Assembly (NCBI GenBank): GCA_030268105.1
Contig: BSDZ01000020.1
Coordinates: forward strand, 326,001 to 390,000
Source of the DNA: Volvox africanus
Taxonomy: Eukaryota > Chlorophyta > Chlorophyceae > Chlamydomonadales > Volvocaceae
Length of the DNA: 64,000 bases
Reading direction: 5' to 3'
How positions within the stretch are numbered: the stretch's first letter is position 1; each line of letters starts with the position of its first letter. Both the position numbers and the translations under genes were made by a program. The notes beneath the pieces were generated by a model. That model was not told where the DNA came from and did not search any database. It was given only the letters and a program-made list of their open reading frames with translations. This document shows, piece by piece, positions 39,798 through 52,240 of this stretch.

Positions 39798-41119
39798 TAT
39801 TTATATAAGGGCCTGCTGCCAACAACATTTCAGAACCATAGCTGCTGTTGTGGCGTTGTAGCGTATGCATGTATGTGGGCGTTTGGGAAGATGGGCTAAA
39901 TGGTGCAACGTCGTCACTTATCACGCATCCCTCAATACCCTCTCTTATTCGTTGTATAACCTGCCATGCATGAAAATAATGGCCCGATGCATATGCTCTT
40001 CTTTATTTCCCAGTTTCGCTACTGTAGGTGAACCGTAACGTCGCTTTTATTTTTTTACTTTTCTTCATTCGGAGTATCTTAAGGCAAGGAATGGAGCACA
40101 ATTTGATTGTACTTATAGCGTTCAGACTGTATTATGTGTGGAAATGGTATACTTACTGTGGCAGTGTGGGTCATTGCCTAAAATACAATTAATAAGAATT
40201 TTGGAGCCGCGCGCAACAATTAGGAGAAACATTGAGCAAGCCATTCGAGCGCGCGGTGATGAGGCAGCAGCAGGTTTGGGTCCATGCAGACATAATTCCC
40301 GGCCGCCTTGCTCGTGTGTGGAATAATAATTGGGGTTGATGAGTCGATGATGAATCGTTTTCATTAAATATTCATTTAAAGGATTGACGATGGTACGAGC
40401 CTGACCTGCCTAATAGGGAAATGCCTTCTGTCATATTGAAAATGTATCGTCAGAAGTTGGTTGGTCACAAGCCGGACTGATTCATTCACGATTCGTTGGT
40501 CGATTTGTCTTGTGTGACGCACGTACAGCGTATATTGCCTGTTTAGGATCCAGACGGCCTCGATGTCTGTGAAGGTGGCTTTCACGGAAGTAAAGAGCCG
40601 TATGAAAAGCTGGCAATTCTAAACGATGACAATAATTGTGGCCTAGATTTAAGAACCTCTCATCATCAGCAGGTCAGTGTCAGTCATGGAAGCGTCAACG
40701 CGCAGACGAAAGCATGCACATGTCCTTTCATTAGAAACGAAAGAACTGATTGGACGTGATCTATAACTTCTCATTAAAATCAAATAAGATGCAATCATGT
40801 TAGAAGCAAAGAAACTCAGTTTTGCAGTCTTCAACCACGATGTCCAATAGAAGTTTTTGTATACATGGAATAGTGATAAATGAAAGAAGAGGACTTTATC
40901 TGGTTAAATTTATGATTAACCCATTGTGGATCTACTACACAACAATGATGGCGTATTATTTATCAGGAGCCGTACGTACCAAGCTGGATCCCGTTTCATC
41001 AATTGTGTATAAAATAGGCAAAGAACTGCCTTTCGGCACCATCCACAAATCGCTCAATTACTTGTTTCTAGTTAGAGAGCCACTTATCTTTCAGAAGATA
41101 CGTAGCTGCATACTTATCG

Positions 41120-44100
41120 ATGGCGCGACTCACTTCTTCAAGATTGTGGCTTGGTATCTTGGTCTGCGGGCTCGCCACGACCTCATGGTAAGTACAATTG
41201 CACGCAAATTTCAACTTATAACCTTAACGTGGAAGGCTGCGCTCGCTTGCGATGAGGATTAGCGAGAAGCGTACAAAATTAACTTGCTGGCGTTGCTTGA
41301 GCTCGTAACCATTATACTTATATATGATGACGTGGTATGTGTGTGTGGCATGTGTGGCATGTGTGTGGCCCCACTTCCAACTTGTTTTACGAATATTGCG
41401 GCGACGACGATGGACGACGACGATGACGACGACACAGGATTCCCGCCGCAAAGGGCGATGATTTTTTCTTTGATGTGGAGACAATGGAGCCAGTGGAGGC
41501 GCTGAATGATAGGTTTCCATACAGCTCTTGCTCGGAGAATCCGTCACCATACAGCCTCACGCCACGACAATTGCTAACAACCCAGTATGTTCTCTGCTAC
41601 GATCTTCATGTTGATGCCAGTGGTTGCAAGACGGGCCAATGCTGTGATACGGAACTTCAGAACATTGAGGTACGGTCGCCCCATCTAAGTACTATGATTA
41701 TTTGTCCCCGCAATTGACTATGTAAACGGATATCGATATACAAATATATGATATACATGTATCATTTATGATTTTATGGAAGTTTCCGCGGTAAATACCA
41801 TAAATACCAATCCTATCCTAATTTGACTTATCAATGGCGATCGTAACGAACTTCGTCCATTGTTTGTTCTGTACGCATTCATACGTGTCGTCCACAAGTA
41901 CGGTCTGGTGTCAGTGTTCGCAACTGAAAAAGGTTTTACACGCACGTACCAGCAAACTACAAAAGTAGATAGTCGATTTGAGGCGGAATCTTTATATACC
42001 AACAGTATATAAGCAAGGGATCATGCATTCGTTCATGCATTCTTTTATTACAAAGTTATGTACATACACGGACGTACGTACATACAGACAATACAGATTG
42101 TGGTTCGGCGCCTGGTGCTTGTCCTTGCGAATGGCAAGTCGCCCATCCACAGTGTAACACCAATAGATCATGTTGCGGCTGCGCCTGACCTGCGCTTGCA
42201 TAGAATTGAATTGTATTGTATAGGCAATTCATGCATGAAGTGTTAATATTAATGATATCCATGCTGCGGGGTAAGACGATTGTTTCGTTCATGTTTTCAT
42301 TACCAGAACTGCCCCGGGTGGCGTTTTTTTCTGAATTGGAAGCTAGCTCAGCGTTCTTGTAAGACACATACCAGCGAGCGCCGCGCAGCAAAGTAGCTGG
42401 CGCGTAACGAGCGAATCTGATAGATGCGCGCGCAGGACGACGCTGCATATACAGAAATCCCCGCCCTGCTGGGATTTCAACTGCCTTCTACCATCTATCA
42501 GCACCAATAAAGCCCGCACTTGCACATTTGCTTAAAGAAGCAAATGGACTTATGCTTGTGTTAAGGGTTTAATTGATCATTTCTGTCAAGCATTACGATC
42601 GCGTAGATATGTACGGCGGTATTCAGCGAGCTAACTAGTTAGTTAGTGGGAATGAATGGATAGATGGTGTATGTGGTACCCGCCGCCCGCCCATGGGTCA
42701 TATTTCTTCGGAGAACCATTCTGTATAACTCTTTGATCCAATACGTATTATTTCGCTATGAGAAGCATGGATAGCTAGGTACGTGTATTTGTGTGTCTAA
42801 AAAGGTTTTGCTCATGCGGTTTATTTATGATTGCCCGTTGTTGCTTGTAGCATATATGGCCTTTTTGAAGATGATTTAACTAACATGATGATTTAAAAAA
42901 CGGCTATATACGACGAACCGAGGCTCTAAACGACTCTATTTCGCGAACGCAACTCCTATTAACCAACTTGTTCGATCCTAGATAGCTAGTCTCGGATATA
43001 CGTATGTACAACCGGTTATTTTCATCTCTGGGTGCCCTCTGCACGTCTAGCTACGGATAGATGGCACTCTGGGAAAACGGGGGGGTCCGGCTTCCATAAA
43101 ATCCAGCGTCCTTTTCCATAAAGTGGCCTCCATATTATTTTGATATGGAATCCATAATCCTGCCACCAGGTTATGGAAGGTATTTTATGGAAGGCATTTT
43201 ATGGAATGGAAACGGCATTTTATGGAAAGTTACAATGGCTGGCATGGAGGGCACAAAAGGAAGCGTCCATTTCGCATGCAAAATACGGCGATTATTCAGC
43301 ATCACGTATTGTCATTAGCTTCATGTCCTATTATTATTCGGCCAACCAATTATATGCATGATATGTAGATAGGGTATCTCTGGCCACCTATCTACATACC
43401 TAAAACGTGCTGTCACGGGAAGCAACGCCCCTCTGGTACCCCGGCGTGAGGACCTCAGTACCGGTTGATGTGCATTGCCCCCACTGCTTCCCGTGCCACT
43501 TGAGACCCCCGATGATGGTGCCATATCGCCGCTACTTGCAGAGGTGTCCCCACTTGCCGCCTCCCCCTCAGTCCCCACTTGCCGCCTCCCCCTACCAAGC
43601 GCTCGGCCACCACTTTCCCTGATCGTCTTGACCAACAAATGTGCAAATCGTCGCGCCATAGGTTGTCCAGCATATGGAAACCAAATTCGAAAGGCATTAA
43701 CATGAAAATGCTATAGAAACTCGGATTCCTCGCGAAGTTATCGCCAGCCCGTTCCATCTTGGTGTCGGTGTCGCTGTAACTCATAAATAACCAGAAAATT
43801 TCCTCCGTGCTTCCGATTAAGCCCACAAAAAGCAACCAAGGCTTGATTGCTGAGCTCCTCCTTAGCGTCGTCTTCTTTGAATACGCGCGGCTAACATGCG
43901 CATTTGCCGGCAGATTGCCTTGGGCGGCGACCTCGAAATTATAGCCAGTCCATCTCCTTAGAAAGGATTGTTATGATATCTGAACTGTTTGGCCCAACCT
44001 CGATTATTAACCACGGTTCTGGCGCGTTCGCCCAAAGCCGTCGCCATCGCCATCACAAACTCCAAACAAAAGTTGATGTCCTCCATGTCGCATATTACCT

Positions 44101-47100
44101 CTTTACGACCTTGGGTTCGGATCCTTATAAGCAAGTCTTGAGCATCAGCCATGATTGTTGCCGGCTGCCCAAAGTTGCCATCTTTGGTTCACGGCGCACT
44201 TCCGGCGGCGCAGACCAGCTCTGAACGCCGCAGGGCTCATAACCTCTTAGATTGGCACAACTGATGGCAAAACGTTGGTTGGTTACAAGGTACAAGGAGC
44301 TATAGAAAGCGTGCGTAATAGAAGAACATGATTTGGCGGGATAATTGACGTGATAGATTGAATCGTTACAAGTGGTAGAAGTCAGAAAGCAGTAGATGGA
44401 AAAGAAGTTGTAAAGAAAGAACAAAGATGAGTTGGTAGAATGACGGGTTGACGGTATTGTCGTACCACATCACATCATATTGAAGTGGTCACCACGAGGT
44501 GCATATGGCCTCTAAAACAAACTGCATGCTACCAGAGTGGTATGCTCAAATTTGTTCATGGTTATAAGCTATAAGCACTGCACTAGGAAGTGTATTTTAT
44601 GGAATTGGGACAATGGATTATGGAAGGTGTCAGGCTACCAGAACCCTAACGACCCCAAGTCACAGAAAAACAATTTTCCACAAGCTGTCATGACAGGACA
44701 TATCTACTTAAAAACGTTTTTCATGGCTGTATGTGGATATTATTGCCTTCCATATGGGTTTTATGGAAGTCCATATGGTTTTATGGAAGTCCATATGGAC
44801 TTTATGGATCCAACGAAAAATATGGAGGATGGCTTTTCCCAGAGTGTGGACAACATTGGACGAAATACGAGAACCCAAAGTCATGCGATTCGGATTTGGT
44901 ACTTCGTCCATCCATAGCGTATATATGGAAATATAAAGGTAATAACGTACAAAGCCACACAAAGCCACATCTTAATGGAATATTTATCGGATTTCGTACC
45001 TTGCGAGTTGCTAGCTAGTCGTTCAGCGTAACTCAATACTGATGATTTTACACTGATTAAAACATACAGCACAGGAGCAGCTGCTCCAGGGATCCGACGA
45101 ACAAACAAGTTAATAACTGCTTGCTGCTTGCTGCTAGATAATAACTACATATTAAATTTAAAGTTCCGCCCCCACTCCCGCCCCGCAACATCTGCGTTGG
45201 TTTTGACGTACAGTTTGAGGTCAACAGCAAATGCAACGTCAAGGGCGCAACTGCCGAGGCAACCATCACAAGTAACGCGTCGACGACCACCACGAGGCCC
45301 AGCATCTACGCTTACAATATGGATGACGGGACGCTGAAGTACGTGCTGCGCCTGACGAACCTCAATTTGGGGCTCTGGAGCGACAACACCAAGATCTGCC
45401 TCAACCTCACAGCTGGCACCAATGGTGCCGGCTGTACGACGCAGGAGGAGCTATGCGTGCCGCCAACTGCTAGTTCGGCTCCGGGCACGTGCTTGGCAGC
45501 ATTTTTTAACGACAACAACAACCAGAGCTCCGGCTCCTGCTGCCCCACGGACACCGTGAATCCGCCATACTATATCAGTATTTCCGATGTTCCGTGCGAC
45601 CAGTGTATGTCCATCAGAATGGACCAAAATTTCTATTTTCCATTCGACACCTTCACACCTGATATCTGCCTCAAAGTTATGGGATACATGGCAGACAGTT
45701 TGAACAAGATCGCAGAGGACCTTGGCATCAAAATGTCCTCAAATTTTTCTGTGGATCTGGAAGGTTGCCTTTCGACGTCAATTACTGTTTGTGGCGCATT
45801 TAAGAACCTGATGATGGCGATTGGAAATGAAGCTTTGGAAGCGAGCATTCTTCGTGTTGCCATGGGCACTATATCGGGGATTTCTTCGCAGATGTGCAGT
45901 TTGGAGTCCCACTCCATGCCAATCGCAACGTCGCTCGAGGGCAACTGTATCGACTTCCAAACATCAGTATCCAGTTGCTTGACGGATCCAGCAGGGATGT
46001 ATCCGACATGCCCGTAAGTCCCCTACCTAGCTATCTTGTCTATCCTTTTTCGCCTATCCCAGCAGGCTTGCGCTTGATGAATATATAGTTGGGGCTTGAC
46101 AAATAAGCACATATATACTCACGTATGCATGCTTGTGTATGTTTGTATATGAAACGCACGCAAATGTCTAGACGTCGTCTGTTTTGCTTATAATAAGCTA
46201 TCTAGGACAGCATTTATATTTATATTGTTATACAAACACATGTACGTATATGCATACGTACATGTGTTTATATATATATTTATATATATTCATGCTAATA
46301 TTCATTACGAGTTACCCATTAATGAAGCAATAGATGGTAATATATAAGCAAGTACCAGCCATCGTTGACTGGCAGTTTAACGAAATATAATGTACATCAG
46401 CTAACTAAGGCATATTAATTGTTTATACTATACTACACGCACATCCCGCATACAGATGCGACCAAAGTAAGGGCGCCTCACCGTACTACGCAATTCCTTA
46501 TGCAAGTTCGGAGCCAGGACGCCGGGCAGGTTCAACCTTATACTGCTTCACAGTTGGCGTGTTACCCCAGCAATATATCAAATCGGTAAGGACCGATTGA
46601 ACTTAACAATATCATCAGTAGTGTCGTGACAATCAATGATTAAGATTAGCCCGGAGTCGCTTCTGATTTGTCGTTCATAACTGCAATAGCTGCAAGTCTC
46701 CATTGGAGTTGTTTTATCTCTGTATATACATACGGAGATAATCTATATAATATAATCTATATAACCTATATCTATATCTATATCTATATCCTGATACAAA
46801 TGTCGGGCGGATAGCATCGCCAGCATCACCAGCACACTTAGCATCACCAGCATCGCATCAAGCAGCTGGCTAGTGACATTTAAATCTTTTCCTCATATAT
46901 ATATATATAATTTATCATCCATAGACACATACATACACACCAAATAATCAGGATAGTACAAGGGTCATGCTGCTGCTGCTGCTGCCATGCATGCATGTAC
47001 AGATTCGTTGTTTTCACCTCATTCTCGGAGAACAGCAAAGACAGTAGCTTAGACGCTACTTATTATTCGTGCATGTATGCATGTGTGTATGCATGCATGC

Positions 47101-49760
47101 ATGTATGTATGTTATTGGGTGTTACACTGTGGGCGACTCGCCCTTCAAAGACGAGCACCGGGGGTCCTGACCGGACCGAGCCACAGCGCAGGGGAGGAAC
47201 ACGTGGCTTTGTCTGTCTGTCCTGCCACGTGCTCCCCCTCTCACTAGGGCCAGCGAGCCCTCATAGGCTCTCGCCTGGCCACTCACAGAGCACTCAGGGC
47301 TACCAAGAAACCACAGGAATGCCCAACAGAAAACGGGGGACACCTAGCTGCTCAAAGGACGGGGAAACCTCTCCTCTAACCCGACACTGACTAGACAGGA
47401 GCCTGGCAGACACACACAGTTCCCCTCAGAGGAGAAGCACCAGCAGGAAAGCACACCCTTCCACAGCCAAGCCAGAAGAACCCAACAAGAGGCGGAGGGG
47501 GGGATGACAAGCCGAACTGGCGCCCCCCTAGAAAGCCTTCCGGCCCCACCCGGATGTATGTATTATTGGGTGTTACACTGTGGGCGACTCGCCCTTCAAA
47601 GACGAGCACCGGGGGTCCTGACCGGACCGAGCCACAGCGCAGGGGAGTATGTATGTATGTATGTATGTATGTATGTATGTATGTATGTATGTATGTATGT
47701 ATGTATGTATGTATGTATGTATGTATGTATGTATGTATGTATGTATGTATGTATGTATGTATTGGGTGTTACACTGTGGGCGACTCGCCCTTCAAAGACG
47801 AGCACCGGGGGTCCTGACCGGACCGAGCCACAGCGCAGGGGAGGAACACGTGGCTTTGTCTGTCTGTCCTGCCACGTGCTCCCCCTCTCATGTATGTATG
47901 TATGTATGTATGTATGTATGTATGTATGTATGTATGTATGTATGTATGTATGTATGTATGTGCCGATCGGCGGAATGAATCATGGCCACGCACGAGCATC
48001 GACGTCATGCATCGTAAAAGTAATAAAAAATAATCGCTTGTAAGACGCTTATGAAATGTATTTGTTGCTTCTGTCATCTATTGTCCGTCATCATCATCTG
48101 AGCCAGTAATCATTTAATCTCTATCTACCGACGACCCCGCCTGCGAGGGTTGACATATATTTAACTCGCTAGATAGCTAGCTAGTGACATAATAAAATGC
48201 GCCAATCCCCCAATATTGACCCTGCCAACTATGCGCCTTGATGATAGGGCGAATGTTCATACGCCGATAACTTGGAGAAGGTTGAGGTTTATGCCGATGA
48301 GGCGTTCCGTCGCAACATTTCCGGAATCAGGATTGCACCCAATGGTGAACCTCCGCGATGGATTGCACCCTCGTGGGCTGCCCCGGGCAGCAACAGAATG
48401 AAAGGTCAGCAGTGCGCCACGTGCATGGAGGCTAACTAAGTTTTTGTGATGATGCACAAAATTTATATGATTTTACGATTATAAGTTCTATCCTGTAATA
48501 AGATAGACTGCGCAGAGTGGGGTGCGTTGAAATGTTGCGCAGGTCGAGGTAAATGCTTATCGCGGCGTCTCAGTACCCTAATATTCGATGCATAGGATAC
48601 ATTTCGCGTATCAATCGGTGTGAGACGCGTTATGTGTGAGAGTATGAGATGCACTTTAGTATATCTTCACTGTGCAGCAATATTGCACTGGTGGGTACTT
48701 CGGCGCCTGCCATTGGAATGAAGCCACTATTTCACGCACGGTCCAGTCATCTACATACTCGAATGTCCTGCAAAATGTTGGATCGACAGGATACGGCTCT
48801 CTGCGTGCTGCTGAACTCGCTTGCCAATCGTTCGTTCGTCCAGCACCAGAGAGCCGTACCCTGTCTCACTCTTGGCAGTATATTTCTCATATACTGCCTG
48901 ACCCGTGAGATAACTGCTCGATGTGTGTGCGTGTGTTTAAACGTGCACGCACCGTCATGGCTCTTTGTTCGCATGCAGTCACTCCTCTGCGCTGGAACTC
49001 CTCAATGGCCAACGGTGGCTCATTCTGCTTTGAGCTCACCATTCCGCTGAACACTTTCTGCGGACTGGAAGGATGGTAAGATCCGTTTTGTTCAATTTGA
49101 AACGTTCTATGTGGATGTTACAGGGTGACATGCGTCAATCCTCACCATAAGCTCACAACTTAATGGGCGGATCTATCCATCCATCCATCCATCTCTCTGT
49201 CGGTCCGTCCGTCCGTCCGTCGGTTGGTCGGTCAGTCAGTCAGTCAGTCAGTCTGTCAATCTCCTATCTACTTATCTTCTGTCTATTTATCTATCTATTA
49301 TCTACTTATCTTCTGTGTATATGTTACCTGTCTTGGTTACAAACTCGATCGGTCTCTGCAAGTCATCAATGATGTTATGCCACATAAGTCAATTATATCA
49401 AATTCGTATATAAATGAATTGCTAATCCAACGCACCTTTCTACTCTTTAAGCCTCCCTTATTGAGGTGAAATACCAGAAAGGTATGATGTAGCGACTGGC
49501 TTTTATAGTTTTCTACCGTAAGCATGCGTACGTTCCTTGCGTACTATTGACATGGTTTATCAATTAATCTTGTTTGTTCACCGTATTTGCTCTAACCCAA
49601 CCTCATCTATTACCCGACCTCTCTATCGAACATTTAACCCTATCTGTATGCCTCACTCGCATGCAGTTATGTGAGCTTCTTCGACCCGACGAGGAGCTGC
49701 TGCCCGACTTACAAAGTCACATTGCCGCTCGATCCCGATGCCATCGACTTCACGAACTAA
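41120..49760 (+). CDS. Pherophorin 2, hingeless paralog
   Basis: Seven exons in phase: 41120-41187, 41438-41669, 45214-46013, 46456-46585, 48248-48404, 48979-49075 and 49667-49760 (TAA), 525 residues. The signal peptide is [19 protein letters not shown]. Exon order, intron phases (2,0,2,0,1,2) and most exon lengths equal those of pherophorins 1 and 3. The N-terminal domain keeps CCDTEL and [20 protein letters not shown] but reads FPYSSCSEN where its sisters have FPYCSCYRPP, so one Cys is lost. The proline rod is absent: [16 protein letters not shown] leads straight into the C-terminal domain (CDQCMSI), which ends in YPTCPC, CFTVGV and SCCPTY. Intron 2 is 3.5 kb and full of odd repeats, so splicing across it deserves a check. 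Function as for pherophorins generally, but without a rod it should be compact. Confidence 0.88.
42096..42167 (+). mobile_element. Retroelement 3'-end fragment in intron 2 of pherophorin 2
   Basis: gtggttcggcgcctggtgc ... ggcaagtcgcccatccacagtgtaacaccaata: same 3' terminus, including caata, as the nested copies at 47.1-47.9 kb. 5'-truncated. Confidence 0.6.
43085..43245. repeat. Cluster of TTTATGGAA / TTCCATAAA motifs
   Basis: About eight copies of the 9-mer or its complement occur in 160 bp, first as ttccataaa, then as ttatggaa. The motif recurs at 44594-44830 in the same intron, with catatgg linkers. It has no known meaning to me. Confidence 0.7.
43455..44220 (-). other. Minus-strand coding-like patches inside intron 2 of pherophorin 2
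   Basis: Two patches look protein-like on the minus strand: 44152-43958 (with [18 protein letters not shown]) and 43835-about 43620 (with [19 protein letters not shown]). No family is recognised, and stops separate them. A 27-bp unit (ccccacttgccgcctccccctcagt-like) is tandemly repeated at 43546-43595. This is probably a mobile-element or gene fragment captured in the intron. Confidence 0.3.
47112..47553 (-). mobile_element. Retroelement copy 1 in (ATGT)n, longest
   Basis: Read on the minus strand it ends ...cgcccacagtgtaacacccaata followed by (CATA)n. It is 442 bp long. Two shorter copies with the same 3' end lie at 47564-47647 and 47760-47889. Constant 3' end, variable 5' end and a tetranucleotide tail are the marks of target-primed reverse transcription. 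Confidence 0.75.
47564..47647 (-). mobile_element. Retroelement copy 2, 84 bp, 5'-truncated
   Basis: Matches the 3'-most 84 bp of copy 1, apparently without mismatch, and is flanked by ATGT repeats on both sides. Confidence 0.75.
47648..47760. repeat. (TATG)n microsatellite
   Basis: About 28 perfect units between retroelement copies 2 and 3. It produces Met-Tyr-Val-Cys open frames that are artefacts. Confidence 0.95.
47760..47889 (-). mobile_element. Retroelement copy 3, 130 bp, 5'-truncated
   Basis: Matches the 3'-most 130 bp of copy 1. A further ATGT array (47890-47960) follows it. Confidence 0.75.
47890..47961. repeat. (ATGT)n microsatellite
   Basis: About 18 perfect units, closing the nested retroelement cluster in intron 4 of pherophorin 2. 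Confidence 0.95.
48563..48916 (+). repeat. 350-bp dispersed repeat, copy 2 (intron 5 of pherophorin 2)
   Basis: Inverted relative to 38113-38465, with only a handful of differences. Such high identity points to recent movement or gene conversion. Confidence 0.8.
49182..49314. repeat. Tetranucleotide arrays in intron 6 of pherophorin 2
   Basis: Successive short arrays of atcc, gtcc, gtca and tcta/ttat-type units. The corresponding introns of pherophorins 1 (36820-36895) and 3 (59027-59394) also carry gata/tatc-type repeats. Confidence 0.85.
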
Positions 49761-51678
49761 TTTGGCCCCGTAATATTGTCGCCCTGCTAAAAGACGGAGC
49801 AGGCGTGCATGCAGTCCAGCAATGCATGCGTTTGCTTCTGGGGTCGGGGTCGGGGTCGTCATTTTGAGGTCCCATGTATGCCATGCATGAATGTATATCG
49901 ACAGATAGATAGATGCATGTCCACGCTTAGCAGGAGTAAGCAAGGGCAATACGTTGGTTACTTGCTTGCTTGTTACCTTACCATTTTGAACAGAACCTGC
50001 ATGCTGATTGCTATGCTGCTGCTTCATCGATCATAGAAACCTGTTTCGGACGACGCAGAAAATGAGCTTGCGTAATGTTCACTTCACGTACATACCCAAG
50101 CAAGCATTCTGCCTAATAGCCAGGCAAGTAGTGGCTCGCTGGCGGGGAGTTTTAGAATTGCGTTGTGATGACTGACGACTATGCATAGACATATGTCTAC
50201 ATACCTAGTTAACCTTGGGATAAATTCTGATTCCGGATGCGGATTGATCCGTGTTCGCTTCGATCAAAATAATATGGACATCGCTTTCCATAAGACGACA
50301 ATTTTTCTCATCCATTACTATTGGCCCGGCGTTTATCTTAGTACCTCTGTGGCGTGGTACATATATATGGTAAACACCGTACGTCGTCTTGCTGGAATAA
50401 GTATATATCATCTTCCAGTTTGCTGTGAAAATAAGCATAGCAAGAATCTACACTTCATGCGCGCCAGAATGCTAGGTGCTAAGCATACTTGCATGATTGG
50501 TGACCACGTATGTATGAACGAACTGAGTGCATCTTAAATGCGCGTTCGTTGCCAGATGGGGATTTTGCTGACCCCCACCGGCGGGGGCGTGTTGTGTGTT
50601 TACGTACAGGTGGCCTTCCATTTCTGGAGACGTTTATATCATCATCATGTCTGTATGCATAGGTGCATTAGGCATCAATATACACATATATATCCGGATT
50701 ATATATTGGCTGCAGACAGTTTTGGCATGGGTTTCCTGCTGGTTTTGTTCATCCATCGCAGAACATTCATACATGTCGTACGCAGGCAATCCTAACTGCA
50801 AGCACGCTTGCTTAATAAATGAATTCTAACCGATAGAACCAACGGCAGGATCGGCCACTTGATAGCGTCTACCTTGTCATTTCAACTGACTGTAACTTCT
50901 CGAGGCTGACTTCTATCTATCTATTTATCCATCTTTTTATCTATCTATCTATTAAGGACGAGTTAAGCATCGGCTGCCGTTCTGCGTGCTGATTGTGCTG
51001 ATGCGCGCTGAAATCTGGACCACGAACACTCTAACCGCCTGTTATGCCATGTTAACATACAGCTGTTATATCCCCTATGAGTTGGTAGGGTATATATCAG
51101 CTGGCTGGAACAGCAACAAAGCAACAAAAACGTCTATCCTTGCAACAGCCAGGAAACCACATATCACCAACACGGGTTCAATTACTTGATGGTGAGCAAT
51201 GACAAGCTCGCAATTAGAAAGGAAAGCGCCCCCCCTCGCGGTATTACTTCCTTCTTCCTTCTCATTCTCCTCTTATATATATATATATATATATATAACT
51301 CTCATCTCAAAAACGCAGAGCTAGTGAGGGCAGGCCGACAGTCCTGCTAAGTGAAGATTCATAGGTATACATATATCGCCAGGAAAGCCAGAATGAATGC
51401 ATGAAGGAGATTCGCCGCAACCTGCTGTCTGCTGCAGGCTAACACTCACTGGCCCGCTTGCTTCCTGGGCAGATAGGCAGGGGTGGATTCGCTCAAAGGA
51501 TATAACCGGCCACAGCCGCCCCATATATATTTGCAAGCAAGCCAGCTAGCATGCGAGTTGCATCATATGCGTACGGCACGTACTACGTCCAATTTAGATT
51601 ACTTATCGTGACATCATGCATCGCATAATAAGTGTATATTTGGGAAAGACGAAAGAAGTAATACGGCGAGAGCGGGGC

Positions 51679-51713
51679 TTTAGGGATTTAGGGTTTTAAA
51701 ACCCTAAAACCTT
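51679..51713. repeat. Telomere-like repeat, head-to-head
   Basis: Two TTTAGGG units are followed by ttttaaaa and CCCTAAAA. TTTAGGG is the plant-type telomere unit also used by several volvocine algae. It is very short and could be chance, but the mirrored arrangement is notable. Confidence 0.5.
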
Positions 51714-51997
51714 TTTATATAAAAACATATATTATATCATCCAGTTGATTTTCATCGACCGGGACGATGCTACCAGAACCACCTATCTATCTAGTAATCT
51801 TCGCGCCCGTATACCTCTCACGGCCGATATGCCGTACGTATGGAGGATGATGAAACGAAGATAGCGAGCATCCAATAACCTTGGCGAATATAGTATAAGA
51901 GGCCAGCTGGACGAAAGATATGTATTTTTGTTCTTCCAAGGTGTGCACTTTTCAATAGGAACATATATTATTTCGATGTTTATGGGAGTTTTACTGT

Positions 51998-52240
51998 TGA
52001 GATGTAGACTACCGGACATTAGGAAGCCTGACGTTGTTACGAGAAAGTGATTGCTACATAGTGTCCGATAGTTAAAAGAAGACTTCATATTTCGGTCCGG
52101 AGTTGGCATAAATACTCGCGCGTATAGCACTACAGATTGGACGAGCGCGGGTCGATAGCGTACTGCAGCTACAACAGCTACAACAACACGATTGTTGCTA
52201 GACTGGATCACTATAGATCCCAACTGATACACCATTTGAT
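51998..52240 (-). repeat. 240-bp repeat, copy 2
   Basis: Homologous to 32086-32311 with conserved minus-strand frame (FLMSGSLH, PALVQSVVLYARVF-type stretch). It lies 2.2 kb downstream of pherophorin 2. Confidence 0.7.

Noticed and set aside
47504..48077. Open frames of Met-Tyr-Val-Cys or Ile-His-Thr-Tyr repeats on both strands
   Set aside because: Produced by the (ATGT)n arrays around the retroelement copies.
50181..50537. 118-codon open frame downstream of pherophorin 2
   Set aside because: AT-rich composition, random amino-acid make-up, no motif or partner exon.
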